From: an uncultured Prevotellaceae bacterium
GTDB taxonomy: Bacteria > Bacteroidota > Bacteroidia > Bacteroidales > Bacteroidaceae
DNA length: 7,201 nucleotides
Assembly: GCA_947306845.1 (NCBI GenBank)
Contig: CAMZHP010000168.1
Coordinates: forward strand, 1 to 7,201
Reading direction: 5' to 3'
The position numbers and the translations under genes are program-made. Positions 1 to 7,073 of this stretch are shown piece after piece (position 1 is the first letter of the stretch; each line of letters begins with the position of its first letter). The notes under the pieces are model-generated. The model was not told the DNA's origin and searched no databases. It was given only the letters and a program-made list of their open reading frames with translations.

Positions 1-808
1 CCATCTCGGCCTCATTCACGCGCACATCCACGTTCAGTCCGTCTGCACGGATGGCGACACCCTCGTTGATCATCTTGTATACATCGTCATGAAGTTGTTT
101 CACCAGGTCGAGATAACTCCCGGCCAGTTTCTGCTTCTGCCTGAGAGACACCGCCAACCAATAGGTGGCGTCGATCTCGTATAGGACATTCTGCAGCAGC
201 AGGTCGTAGTTGTCGTCGGCCATGTCGGATTTCAACTCTGCCACGCGGTTCAGAGCCTTGATGCTGCCACCCATGTACAGGGGCTGGGTCAGCATCACAG
301 CTCCGGCATACATACTGTGGGTGTTGGTGCGGAATGCCTTGCGGATAGTGGAGCCCAGGTCATCGCCCATGCTGGCCAACGACGAGGAGAGCACGCCCAT
401 CTGCTGCCCAAGTTGCTGGGCCATCTGTGGGGTGATGGTTCCATCCTGAACCAACCCAGTCATGATGTCCGTCACCTTTGCTCCCATTCCCGACACGGCA
501 TTGGTGCCAAGATGGTTCAGCGCATCTTTCTGCGAGTTGTTCAGTATCGACACCTCCTTACTCATCAACTCAGCACCTGCCATGGCATCCACATGGGGAA
601 GATATTTGGTGCGGGCAGACTTCACATCGTATGAAGCCATTTCTTTTTTTGTACGAGCCACACCCAACTGCTTGTTGTTGGTGATGGCCAACTGCCGGCA
701 AGAGTCGAGGGTGAGCACCCGCTGGGCCTCTCCCGCCATCGGCAACATCACCAACAGGACGAGTATCACCGCCCGCGTCATCACTGTCTTTTTCTTTGTC
801 TTATTCAT
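1..808 (-). CDS. TolC-family outer-membrane protein, N-terminal part (partial)
   Basis: The gene starts with an ATG at 808 and runs off the left edge after 269 codons. A Sec signal peptide is clear: Lys-rich N-terminus, hydrophobic core 'AVILVLLVMLPMA' and probable cleavage after GEA (near residue 28). There is no lipobox, unlike the other channel in this window. The mature start 'QRVLTLDSCRQLAITNNKQL' is the classic first helix of TolC-family proteins ('tLeeciqlALenN'). 'VKSARTKYLPHVDA' leads into the first barrel strand, and 'AGAVMLTQPLYMGGSI' (168-183) is the second strand and following turn. Between them lies a long region of about 80 residues that looks helical. The closing helices follow ('NVLYEIDATYWLAVSL'). 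The start lies 21 bp after the patatin stop, so it is probably translated from the same message. In Bacteroidota such genes are often followed by an HlyD-type adaptor and ABC permeases, which would lie beyond the left edge; that is inference. Confidence 0.88.
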   Translation of the reverse strand, partial: MNKTKKKTVMTRAVILVLLVMLPMAGEAQRVLTLDSCRQLAITNNKQLGVARTKKEMASYDVKSARTKYLPHVDAMAGAELMSKEVSILNNSQKDALNHLGTNAVSGMGAKVTDIMTGLVQDGTITPQMAQQLGQQMGVLSSSLASMGDDLGSTIRKAFRTNTHSMYAGAVMLTQPLYMGGSIKALNRVAELKSDMADDNYDLLLQNVLYEIDATYWLAVSLRQKQKLAGSYLDLVKQLHDDVYKMINEGVAIRADGLNVDVRVNEAEM

Positions 809-829
809 TTTGCATATTATTGTTGTATA

Positions 830-3151
830 TTAAAATTCAAATCCGAGATTGATGAAAACATGTGGTTTCTTGGTGTGGTTGCTGTAACCCAGAGAAGCAC
901 CGAGAGGACCGAACATCGTCTTGATATAATAGGCGACCTGAACACCCAATAGAGTCTTTTTGTCAAACAATTCTTTCAGTAGGTCAGCATGTTGTGCACC
1001 TACTACACGCAAAAGCACATAATGGTTGGTGCCCATGCGTTGCTGAGCCTGCAACTGTGCGGCCAAGAAGTGGTGGTCCACATATTCCATGTTTCCGATA
1101 CCTGCGAAGGGCATCTGCTGTTCCACATAGTGACCGTACCATTCTCCTCCGATGGTGTTTCCGAACACAGGAGGAATGGAAGATCCGAACAGCATCCGCC
1201 CATAGATCATAGGCTGGAGGGTGAAACGGCTTCCCATGCTGAATGACATGCGCCAATGACCGTTGACCTCACTCATGCCAGGTTTGTCGTCGAGTTTGAC
1301 AAAGTTGTCGGTCAGGTAGGCATATTCGGCCTTGAAGCGGGCGCCGCGTGTGGGGAAATACCAATCGTTCTCGCCGTTGTATTCCACCCGGGCACGGTAA
1401 CTGTAGAAGTGCTCGTTTTTGAGTGTGACATCTCTTGAGTGGGATGCCTCCAACTTGTTGCGGTAATGCATGTAGTCCCAACGCAGTCCCATCTTGAAGT
1501 TGAAGTGCCTCAGGTTGAAGTTGATTGGCGTCAGTTCTGTCTGGAACTGATTGTATCGGACATTATAGTCGAGGTCACCTTTGACATATATGTCCACATC
1601 ATTCCGTCGGAAACTATAACTCAACATGGGACAGGTGAAAAACTGAGGGTGAATGGTGAGTTCACCCTTTGCCATCATGCGCTTGCCCAATCTGAGCGTG
1701 AAATCAGCATCCATCGGTATGGATGCCCTGATGGGAAAATCGGCACCCAACTGCACGGCGGCATGTTCCTCGGAGTCGTAGCGCAATCCCACATACGCTT
1801 GGTTGGTTTTGCGGTTGCCGGCAGTAAGGATAACCTTCACACCTTTTCCATCTGGTTCCAGCCTGCATTCAGCGGTCTGGTAAAACAAGTCCATGCGAAT
1901 GGATGTGGTGAGTTGCTGCTGGAGGTTGGCATCAATGCTGTCGCTTTTAAGCGGTGAAGACAAATCTATCATGTGTCGTGGCAGGTTGCCGCCAGTCTCG
2001 CCTGTCCCAACAGTCTTGACAGTCCCGACTTTCTTGCGTATGCGGAACTTCTGGCGCAGAAACTTCTCGTCCTGAGGCGTCATGTTCTCGAAAACATAAT
2101 CCGTGACATATTTTTTCTCCGTCATCACCGTTGGGTTCTTGGGATGGAGGAGGGGCGGTTTGAACGAGTCATCGACGCCGATGCGTTTCTTCAGGGCCAT
2201 CAGTTCATCCCAATGTTTCATGGCTTCCTCTGTACCACGGCGTATGAGTGTGTCGATGGCATTGGGGGAGAAACTGGCGGCGTTGTAGCCTTTCGTGTCA
2301 ACCTGCACGTGAAGGTCGGTGATGGCGAGGTTCTCGTCATACTTGTTCTTACAGTTCACATCGATGATCTGACTCAGGATGCTCATGGTGCGTCCCATGT
2401 CATTGGCCATCTTCGGCTCACCTTGCACGGTAACGCCAATGATGATGTCGGCTCCCATCTCACGGGCTAAATCGGCAGGATAATTATTTTTCAGGCCACC
2501 ATCGACGAGCACCATGTCACCGATTCTTACGGGCGAGAAGGCTGCCGGAATGGCCATGGAGGCACGCATGGCGACAGGAAGGCGTCCGCTGTGGAAGTCA
2601 TGCTCTGAGTTGTCGATGACATTGGTGGCCACACAGGCGAAAGGTATAGGCAGGTCGCTTGAGAAATTAAGTGAGTCGTTGTAGCCATAACACAATTGTT
2701 GGAACAATTCTGCTAGGTTCTTGCCTTGAATGATGCCACCGTCATTATAGTTGCGCTTCCCGATGGTGATGCCTCGGGTAAAGGCATAGGTATTCTGCTT
2801 CTTGCGGTCTGCGAGGCTCTGCTTGGTCAAATCCTCCTTGTCGGTGATGACGTAACTCCAGTCCTGCACCCGCACCATCGAGTCGAGCGAGTTGGCGTTG
2901 TAGCCGATGGCATAGAGGCCGCCGATGATGCTGCCCATCGACGTGCCGGTGATGTAGTCGATGGGGATGCCGGCTTTCTCGATGACTTTCAGCGCACCGA
3001 TATGGGCCATGCCCTTGGCGCCGCCTCCGCTCAGCACCACGGCGACTTTTTTCCTCCCGTCAGTATTTGGGGAAGTTATGCTGTCTTGCTGTGCGCTTAC
3101 CATACCACACATCAGTGCTGCCAATATGGTTGTCAATATACTCTTCTTCAT
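830..3151 (-). CDS. Patatin-like phospholipase with Omp85-type barrel (type Vd autotransporter, PlpD-like)
   Basis: This 773-residue secreted lipase begins with a Sec signal peptide (residues 1-20, probable cleavage after VSA). The patatin domain spans about 35-320. It has the oxyanion-hole loop G42-G43-G44-A45-K46-G47, nucleophile Ser71 in the elbow GTSMG, and catalytic Asp217 in 'VDGGLKNNYP', so the Ser-Asp dyad is intact. A POTRA-like segment follows (about 340-450), interrupted by a low-complexity loop. Residues from about 452 to the end look like alternating beta strands of a 16-stranded Omp85-family barrel, ending in the terminal aromatic residue of 'INLGFEF'. This order matches PlpD of Pseudomonas and FplA of Fusobacterium, which have phospholipase A1/A2 activity at the cell surface or after release. 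Here the target lipid is unknown. The leader is A/T-rich (AATAATAATAAATG) without a Shine-Dalgarno. It sits 52 bp after the antiporter and 21 bp before the second TolC-family gene. Confidence 0.92.
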   Translation of the reverse strand: MKKSILTTILAALMCGMVSAQQDSITSPNTDGRKKVAVVLSGGGAKGMAHIGALKVIEKAGIPIDYITGTSMGSIIGGLYAIGYNANSLDSMVRVQDWSYVITDKEDLTKQSLADRKKQNTYAFTRGITIGKRNYNDGGIIQGKNLAELFQQLCYGYNDSLNFSSDLPIPFACVATNVIDNSEHDFHSGRLPVAMRASMAIPAAFSPVRIGDMVLVDGGLKNNYPADLAREMGADIIIGVTVQGEPKMANDMGRTMSILSQIIDVNCKNKYDENLAITDLHVQVDTKGYNAASFSPNAIDTLIRRGTEEAMKHWDELMALKKRIGVDDSFKPPLLHPKNPTVMTEKKYVTDYVFENMTPQDEKFLRQKFRIRKKVGTVKTVGTGETGGNLPRHMIDLSSPLKSDSIDANLQQQLTTSIRMDLFYQTAECRLEPDGKGVKVILTAGNRKTNQAYVGLRYDSEEHAAVQLGADFPIRASIPMDADFTLRLGKRMMAKGELTIHPQFFTCPMLSYSFRRNDVDIYVKGDLDYNVRYNQFQTELTPINFNLRHFNFKMGLRWDYMHYRNKLEASHSRDVTLKNEHFYSYRARVEYNGENDWYFPTRGARFKAEYAYLTDNFVKLDDKPGMSEVNGHWRMSFSMGSRFTLQPMIYGRMLFGSSIPPVFGNTIGGEWYGHYVEQQMPFAGIGNMEYVDHHFLAAQLQAQQRMGTNHYVLLRVVGAQHADLLKELFDKKTLLGVQVAYYIKTMFGPLGASLGYSNHTKKPHVFINLGFEF
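1988..2029 (-). repeat. 9-bp in-frame tandem repeat within the patatin gene
   Basis: On the coding strand the units are GTCGGGACT, GTCAAGACT, GTTGGGACA, GGCGAGACT and a partial GGCGGC. They encode the tripeptides VGT, VKT, VGT, GET and GG (residues 375-388). The 9-bp period keeps frame, so a change in copy number would lengthen or shorten the protein by three residues without breaking it. The repeat lies in the POTRA-like region between the lipase and the barrel. Confidence 0.75.
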
Positions 3152-3203
3152 TTATTATTATTTATTCCTAACGATGTCACTAACTCCGCAAGTGGGTAAA
3201 GTC

Positions 3204-5465
3204 TCATCCGGCAATATTTTTCAAACCCTCCATTTCATCAATGTTGGCCTCCTCGCCTACGACCCAGATGATGTCGCCGACGTGCAGTTGCTGCATGGGG
3301 TCAGGTGTGAGCAGTCCTTCCACACCTTCTGTCTCCACTCCAACAACGAGGCATTGGTAATGGTCGCGGATGCCGCTCTCCTTGATGATCTTTCCGACGA
3401 ATGGGGAGTTGGCGAAAACCACCAGACGGCGCAGGGTCATTTCCTCAGGAGCTTCCTGAAGGGCAGCCTCTTTGCCCATGGTTTCCAACGTATGTCCGAA
3501 ATTTGCCAACTGCTTGTCTGATCCTATGACTTGGAGGCGGTCACCAGGAAGGATAAGGGTTTGGGCCGACGGGATGTTGATACGCTGCTGTCCTCGCAGG
3601 ATACCGGCTACTTGTACCCCGTAGCGTTTGCCAAAAGCCAGTTGTGCGAGGGTTTTCCCACCCCATTCTATGCCCACGGGCACGATGAAGGTCGAAAGAT
3701 GTATGTCGCGCTCCACCAACCCTCTCATGAACTGAGGCTGAGCACCCTGTTGGCTATCACGTTGCTCGCGTTGCGTAAGGTTGGCTGTGAAGGTCTGTTC
3801 CAACATATCGCTCTCCCTCCGCAATCTTCTTGAAAAGATAATCATGAAGATGACGGCAATGACGATGAAGAGGGCCAGCGTGCTGCTCCAATGGACGGTA
3901 TGCCCGAGAATGTAGCTCACGAAGGCTGCTCCCAGGACAAAGCGCAACAACTGCACCGCCAACAACGGGGCACGGTTAAAGTGGTTGTCTTCCCAAAGTG
4001 TCCGGAATTCCGTACCTTGATTTTTCAGCATCATTGATCGCAAGAAGGGGGATGTCAGCAGGATAGCCAGCGCTGCTGCAACGATGTCATCCCAAGGATT
4101 TGGCAATAAGCGGGTGAGAAGCGGTTCACCGAAATAAAGCATCAAGGCGATAATGGCCATGGAGAGCACACTGAAAATCACGATGATGAGGGCCACCTTC
4201 TTGAGATAGGTTCGCCAAAGGCTTTTTTGTCCGACGACATCCGGCTCTCCCGAGGCGTTGCTTTCCAACCTTGCCAATAACGATGCAGGCATGATGCGTT
4301 TCAAAAAGCCATAGGCTGGTTCTGCAAGGCGGATCATATAGGGAGTGGTGAATGTCGTGAATACCGATACGGCCACCACGATGGGATAGAGGAAATCACT
4401 CGTGACACCCAGTGATGTGCCCAATGTTGCGAGGATGAATGCGAACTCACCAATTTGTGTCAGTGAGAAAGAGCACTGCATGGCTGTTTTCAAAGGCTGC
4501 CCTGCAAGCAGAAATCCACCGGTGCTCAGTATCGTCTGCCCCAGTAAAATGGCAGCGATGATGCAGAGGATGGGCACGATATACTGACCGATAAGCGCCA
4601 CATCCACCATCATACCTACGGAAACGAAGAAAATGGCCCCAAACAGGTCTTTGACTGGGTTCACGAGGTGTTCTATCTTCTCCGCCTCCACGGTCTCAGC
4701 CATGATGCTGCCCATGATGAAGGCTCCGAAAGCGGCAGAGAACCCCACTGCTGATGCAATGACCACCATGCCGAAGCAGAGAGCCAGGGCTGTGATGAGC
4801 ATCGTCTCGTCACTCATCAGTGCCTTCGTCTTCTTCAGCAACAACGGGATAAGATAGATACCCACAACAAACCAGAGGATGAGGAAAAACACCAGTTTCA
4901 GAATGCTCATCAGCATCTGCATACCCTCAAACTGCTTGCTGACAGCCAGTGTGGAGAGCATCACCATGAGCACAATGGCCAGAATATCCTCGATGATGAG
5001 CACACTGAGCACCAACCCTGCAAAACGCTGCTGACGCAAGCCCATGTCATCGAATGCCTTGAAAATGATGGTGGTGGATGACATGGCCAACATTCCACCC
5101 AAATAGATGCAGTCCATCTTACTCCATCCAAAGGCATGGCCCGTGAAAGCACCCACGACCATCATGACGAAAATGATAGAGCAGGCCGCTATAATGGGCG
5201 CTGTTCCCATTTTCAAGATTTTCTTGAATGAAAATTCCAGACCAAGTGCAAAGAGCAGGAAGATGACACCGATATCACTCCATAGATGAATGCCCTCCAA
5301 ATCTGTAACGCTGGGCATGTAGGGCATGTTGGGCGATGCGATGAAACCGGCTACAATGTATCCCAATACCACTGGCTGCTTCAGTCGTTTGAAGAGCAGC
5401 GTCATGGCACCAGCACAGATCAGGATAAGAGCAAGGTCAGCAATCAGAGGTTCAAGTTCTGCCAT
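3204..5465 (-). CDS. CPA2-family cation:proton antiporter (KefB-like) with two TrkA-C domains
   Basis: This 753-residue inner-membrane protein should exchange K+ or Na+ for protons. Residues 1-385 form the Na+/H+ exchanger domain of roughly 12 helices. Landmarks are 'LGYIVAGFIASP' (34-45), 'GVIFLLFALGLEFS' (66-79), the likely ion-binding pair E159-D160 in 'LIIEDILAIV', 'GFSAAFGAFIMGSIMAE' (241-257), 'DLFGAIFFVSVGMMVD' (273-288) and 'LTQIGEFAFILA' (335-346), all typical of Kef-type carriers. About four further hydrophobic segments follow (near 424-445, 459-475, 500-520 and 528-545). The cytoplasmic tail holds two RCK-C/TrkA-C-like domains (about 585-660 and 675-750), each with a 'PxxxxxLxxGDxxxVxG' type motif; the first shows 'LILPGDRLQVIG'. 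No RCK-N Rossmann nucleotide-binding domain with a GxGxxG motif is seen. The gene lies 42 bp after the efflux channel gene and 52 bp before the patatin gene. Ion specificity cannot be read from the sequence. Confidence 0.9.
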   Translation of the reverse strand: MAELEPLIADLALILICAGAMTLLFKRLKQPVVLGYIVAGFIASPNMPYMPSVTDLEGIHLWSDIGVIFLLFALGLEFSFKKILKMGTAPIIAACSIIFVMMVVGAFTGHAFGWSKMDCIYLGGMLAMSSTTIIFKAFDDMGLRQQRFAGLVLSVLIIEDILAIVLMVMLSTLAVSKQFEGMQMLMSILKLVFFLILWFVVGIYLIPLLLKKTKALMSDETMLITALALCFGMVVIASAVGFSAAFGAFIMGSIMAETVEAEKIEHLVNPVKDLFGAIFFVSVGMMVDVALIGQYIVPILCIIAAILLGQTILSTGGFLLAGQPLKTAMQCSFSLTQIGEFAFILATLGTSLGVTSDFLYPIVVAVSVFTTFTTPYMIRLAEPAYGFLKRIMPASLLARLESNASGEPDVVGQKSLWRTYLKKVALIIVIFSVLSMAIIALMLYFGEPLLTRLLPNPWDDIVAAALAILLTSPFLRSMMLKNQGTEFRTLWEDNHFNRAPLLAVQLLRFVLGAAFVSYILGHTVHWSSTLALFIVIAVIFMIIFSRRLRRESDMLEQTFTANLTQREQRDSQQGAQPQFMRGLVERDIHLSTFIVPVGIEWGGKTLAQLAFGKRYGVQVAGILRGQQRINIPSAQTLILPGDRLQVIGSDKQLANFGHTLETMGKEAALQEAPEEMTLRRLVVFANSPFVGKIIKESGIRDHYQCLVVGVETEGVEGLLTPDPMQQLHVGDIIWVVGEEANIDEMEGLKNIAG

Positions 5466-5471
5466 GATCTT

Positions 5472-5476
5472 CTCCT
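5472..5476 (-). promoter_or_regulatory. Strong Shine-Dalgarno sequence before the antiporter gene
   Basis: The minus strand reads AAGAGGAGAAGATC directly before the ATG at 5465, with an AGGAG core six bases from the start codon. It confirms that start. It is notable because the other complete leaders in this window are A/T-rich with no such core, which is the usual situation in Bacteroidota, where Shine-Dalgarno pairing contributes little to initiation. Whether it is functional here is unknown. Confidence 0.6.
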
Positions 5477-5507
5477 CTTATTCTGGTATTATATTCACTT
5501 CACTTTT

Positions 5508-6941
5508 TTATTTCGTGCCGCCGCCAAGGGCAATGTAGAGGGCGATGACGGCCTGGGCACCTTTGTACATGTTCGAGGCCTCACTGAGTTGGGCATTGAG
5601 CAGGCTCTCCTGGGCGGTGAGCACCTCAAGGTAATTGGCCTTGCCGTTGTCCATCAACTCGTGAGTGCCAGCGTATGCGTCATAGAGCACTTGCACCTGA
5701 CGTTGGTAGTAGGCGTGCTTGTCACGGGCTACCTGACAGTCGGCCATGGCCTCGTTCACCTGATTGCCGGCATCGATGACCGTCTGCACGTATTTGCGCT
5801 GCAGGTCTTCCTGGGTTAGTTGGTTGATTTTCAGGTTGGCTTTCAACTTGCCACGGGCGAAGATGGGCTGCGTGAGTTGGGCGACGGCACTGAGGAGCAG
5901 TTTGCCGGGATCTATAGTCTGCCCTCCCGCACTGTTGGTCCATCCTCCGTTTCCGGTGAGGGTGATGCTGGGGAAGAAGGCTGCGCGGGCGGCCTGTGTG
6001 TTGTAGAAGGCCTCCTCCATGGCATGGTTGGCCAAGCGGAGGTCGGGGCGCAGTTCGAGCAGAGTGGCGGGCACGCCGAGTTTCAGGAACTTCGTGTCAA
6101 ACATGCGCTGAGCGGTGGCCTCGGGCCTCTTTTCCAATGCCGAGGAGCCCCACTTGCTGCGCTCAATGTGGTGCGGTGTTTCCGCAAGCAAACGGCAGAT
6201 GGCATTCTCGGTGGCACGGATGTTGCGGCGTATATCGAGAATCTGCGTCTTCACATTCAGATAGGAAGACTCCATCTGGTTGACGGCGGTAGAGTACGAC
6301 TTGCCATTCTCCCACAGCGTCTTCTGCGTTTCCAATGAGGCGTTCCACAGACTGTCGGTCTTGGTCAGGATGTCCAACTGTCGGTCGAGCAACTCCAGCA
6401 TGTAATACTGATGGGCTGTGGTGGAGATGAGGTTGGCGCGTACGGCCTCCTCGCGTATCTTGGACTGCATGAGCACAGCCTCCGAGGCTCGCTTCTTACT
6501 GGTGATGGAGCCGAACACATCGACATCCAACTGCATCTGCAACGGCAGGTTGTAAGACTTCGACAATGGGTAATCGTCAAACTTGGACAACGTGCCCTGA
6601 GGAGAGAAATAGAGTGATGGCAGATAGGCCATCTTGGCGGCTTTCAGCGATGCCTCACTCTTCTCCACAGCGATGCGGGCGGAGTTCAGGTCGGTGTTGT
6701 TGGCCAGCACCCGCTCGATGAGTTGCTGCAGCACGGGATCGGTGAAAAACTCGCGCCAGGACAACTCTGCCAAGGAGCCGTCGGTTGGAGCCTCTCTTAT
6801 ATCTTGGCTGGTGCCGAAGGCATCTGCAGGAACCTCTGCTTGTGACTCATATTTCTGATGCAGTTCTTTAAACATACTGCAGCCCGTGAGCGTGATGCTC
6901 ACGGCTGCAATTACCATCAATTTCGATACATTCTTCATCAT
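5508..6941 (-). CDS. Outer-membrane efflux lipoprotein of the NodT/OprM (TolC) family
   Basis: This 477-residue protein would form the trimeric outer-membrane channel of a tripartite efflux system. It begins with a lipoprotein signal peptide; the lipobox is L18-T19-G20-C21, so Cys21 should be lipidated. Family signatures in order are: an OprM-like entry motif 'SWREFFTDPVLQQLIE' (61-76) followed by 'NNTDLNSARI'; a first repeat strand around 107-117; 'GVPATLLELRPDLR' with a following Ala-rich helix and 'ARAAFFPSITLTG' (about 289-330); 'LTQPIFARGKLKANL' (356-370); and 'YLEVLTAQESLLNAQ' (437-451). Two OEP repeats of about 200 residues each give the normal family length. The start is an ATG-ATG pair; the second ATG gives the same protein minus one Met, and no Shine-Dalgarno helps choose. 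It follows an RND pump gene, as in standard efflux operons, and is 42 bp upstream of the antiporter gene. Confidence 0.93.
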   Translation of the reverse strand: MMKNVSKLMVIAAVSITLTGCSMFKELHQKYESQAEVPADAFGTSQDIREAPTDGSLAELSWREFFTDPVLQQLIERVLANNTDLNSARIAVEKSEASLKAAKMAYLPSLYFSPQGTLSKFDDYPLSKSYNLPLQMQLDVDVFGSITSKKRASEAVLMQSKIREEAVRANLISTTAHQYYMLELLDRQLDILTKTDSLWNASLETQKTLWENGKSYSTAVNQMESSYLNVKTQILDIRRNIRATENAICRLLAETPHHIERSKWGSSALEKRPEATAQRMFDTKFLKLGVPATLLELRPDLRLANHAMEEAFYNTQAARAAFFPSITLTGNGGWTNSAGGQTIDPGKLLLSAVAQLTQPIFARGKLKANLKINQLTQEDLQRKYVQTVIDAGNQVNEAMADCQVARDKHAYYQRQVQVLYDAYAGTHELMDNGKANYLEVLTAQESLLNAQLSEASNMYKGAQAVIALYIALGGGTK

Positions 6942-6966
6942 TGGCTATGATCTAAGAATTATTAAT

Positions 6967-6983
6967 TGTCATTTTTCATTTTT
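6967..6983. repeat. Second short heptad-like AT-rich tract in the same gap
   Basis: On the plus strand the sequence reads TGTCATT, TTTCATT, TTT, again with a 7-bp period; on the minus strand this gives AAAAATGAAAAATGACA. It sits about 25 bp upstream of the outer-membrane lipoprotein start and is separated from the heptad repeat at 7022-7048 by about 38 bp of less repetitive sequence. I found no convincing Bacteroidota promoter (TTTG at -33 with TAnnTTTG at -7) in the 6942-7073 gap on the minus strand, so a promoter is not called. Confidence 0.4.
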
Positions 6984-7021
6984 GAACTCACGCTATCCTA
7001 TCCCATCTGAAAAGAGGGCGG

Positions 7022-7048
7022 CTCAATCTTCAATTTTCAATCTTCAAT
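7022..7048. repeat. 7-bp tandem repeat in the intergenic gap (ATTGAAR heptads)
   Basis: On the minus strand the sequence reads as consecutive heptads ATTGAAG, ATTGAAA, ATTGAAG and then a shortened ATTGAG. Its upstream end overlaps a perfect 10-bp palindrome, TTCAATTGAA, at 7043-7052. It lies in the 132-bp gap between the efflux pump stop and the outer-membrane lipoprotein start. Similar AT-rich heptad tracts are, from memory, common between Bacteroidota genes. Function is unknown; I see no G+C-rich stem followed by a T run that would make it an intrinsic terminator. Confidence 0.7.
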
Positions 7049-7073
7049 TGAATCTCATTCTTCCCAAAGGTGT

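Noticed and set aside
210..833. Several overlapping plus-strand open frames near the left edge
   Set aside because: The minus strand there encodes a convincing TolC-family N-terminus with signal peptide, running off the edge, so these are shadows.
1439..2470. Two long plus-strand open frames (1439-1957 and 1973-2470) opposite the patatin gene
   Set aside because: They are antisense to a well-supported gene with intact catalytic motifs, their proteins show no recognisable domain, and their length is explained by codon bias on the coding strand.
3152..3203. Possible promoter for the patatin gene in the 52-bp gap
   Set aside because: A TTG and an A/T-rich stretch are present, but no TAnnTTTG -7 element at a proper distance; the A/T-rich part is better explained as a Bacteroidota translation leader.
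2961..3521. Plus-strand open frame spanning the patatin-antiporter junction
   Set aside because: It crosses two real minus-strand genes and their gap; the translated sequence looks like reverse-complement noise from both.
4986..4991. Glu-Asp pair (E159-D160) as an unusual ion-binding motif
   Set aside because: CPA2 carriers vary at the first position, and Glu-Asp also occurs in ordinary Kef/YbaL-like members as far as I recall, so it is not a distinguishing feature.
5820..6338. 172-residue plus-strand open frame opposite the outer-membrane lipoprotein gene
   Set aside because: It lies wholly antisense to a clear NodT/OprM-family gene and resembles no known protein family.
7043..7052. Palindrome TTCAATTGAA as a possible terminator or operator
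   Set aside because: It is a 10-bp AT-rich palindrome without a loop or U-run, overlaps a simple repeat, and no regulator gene is nearby to suggest an operator.
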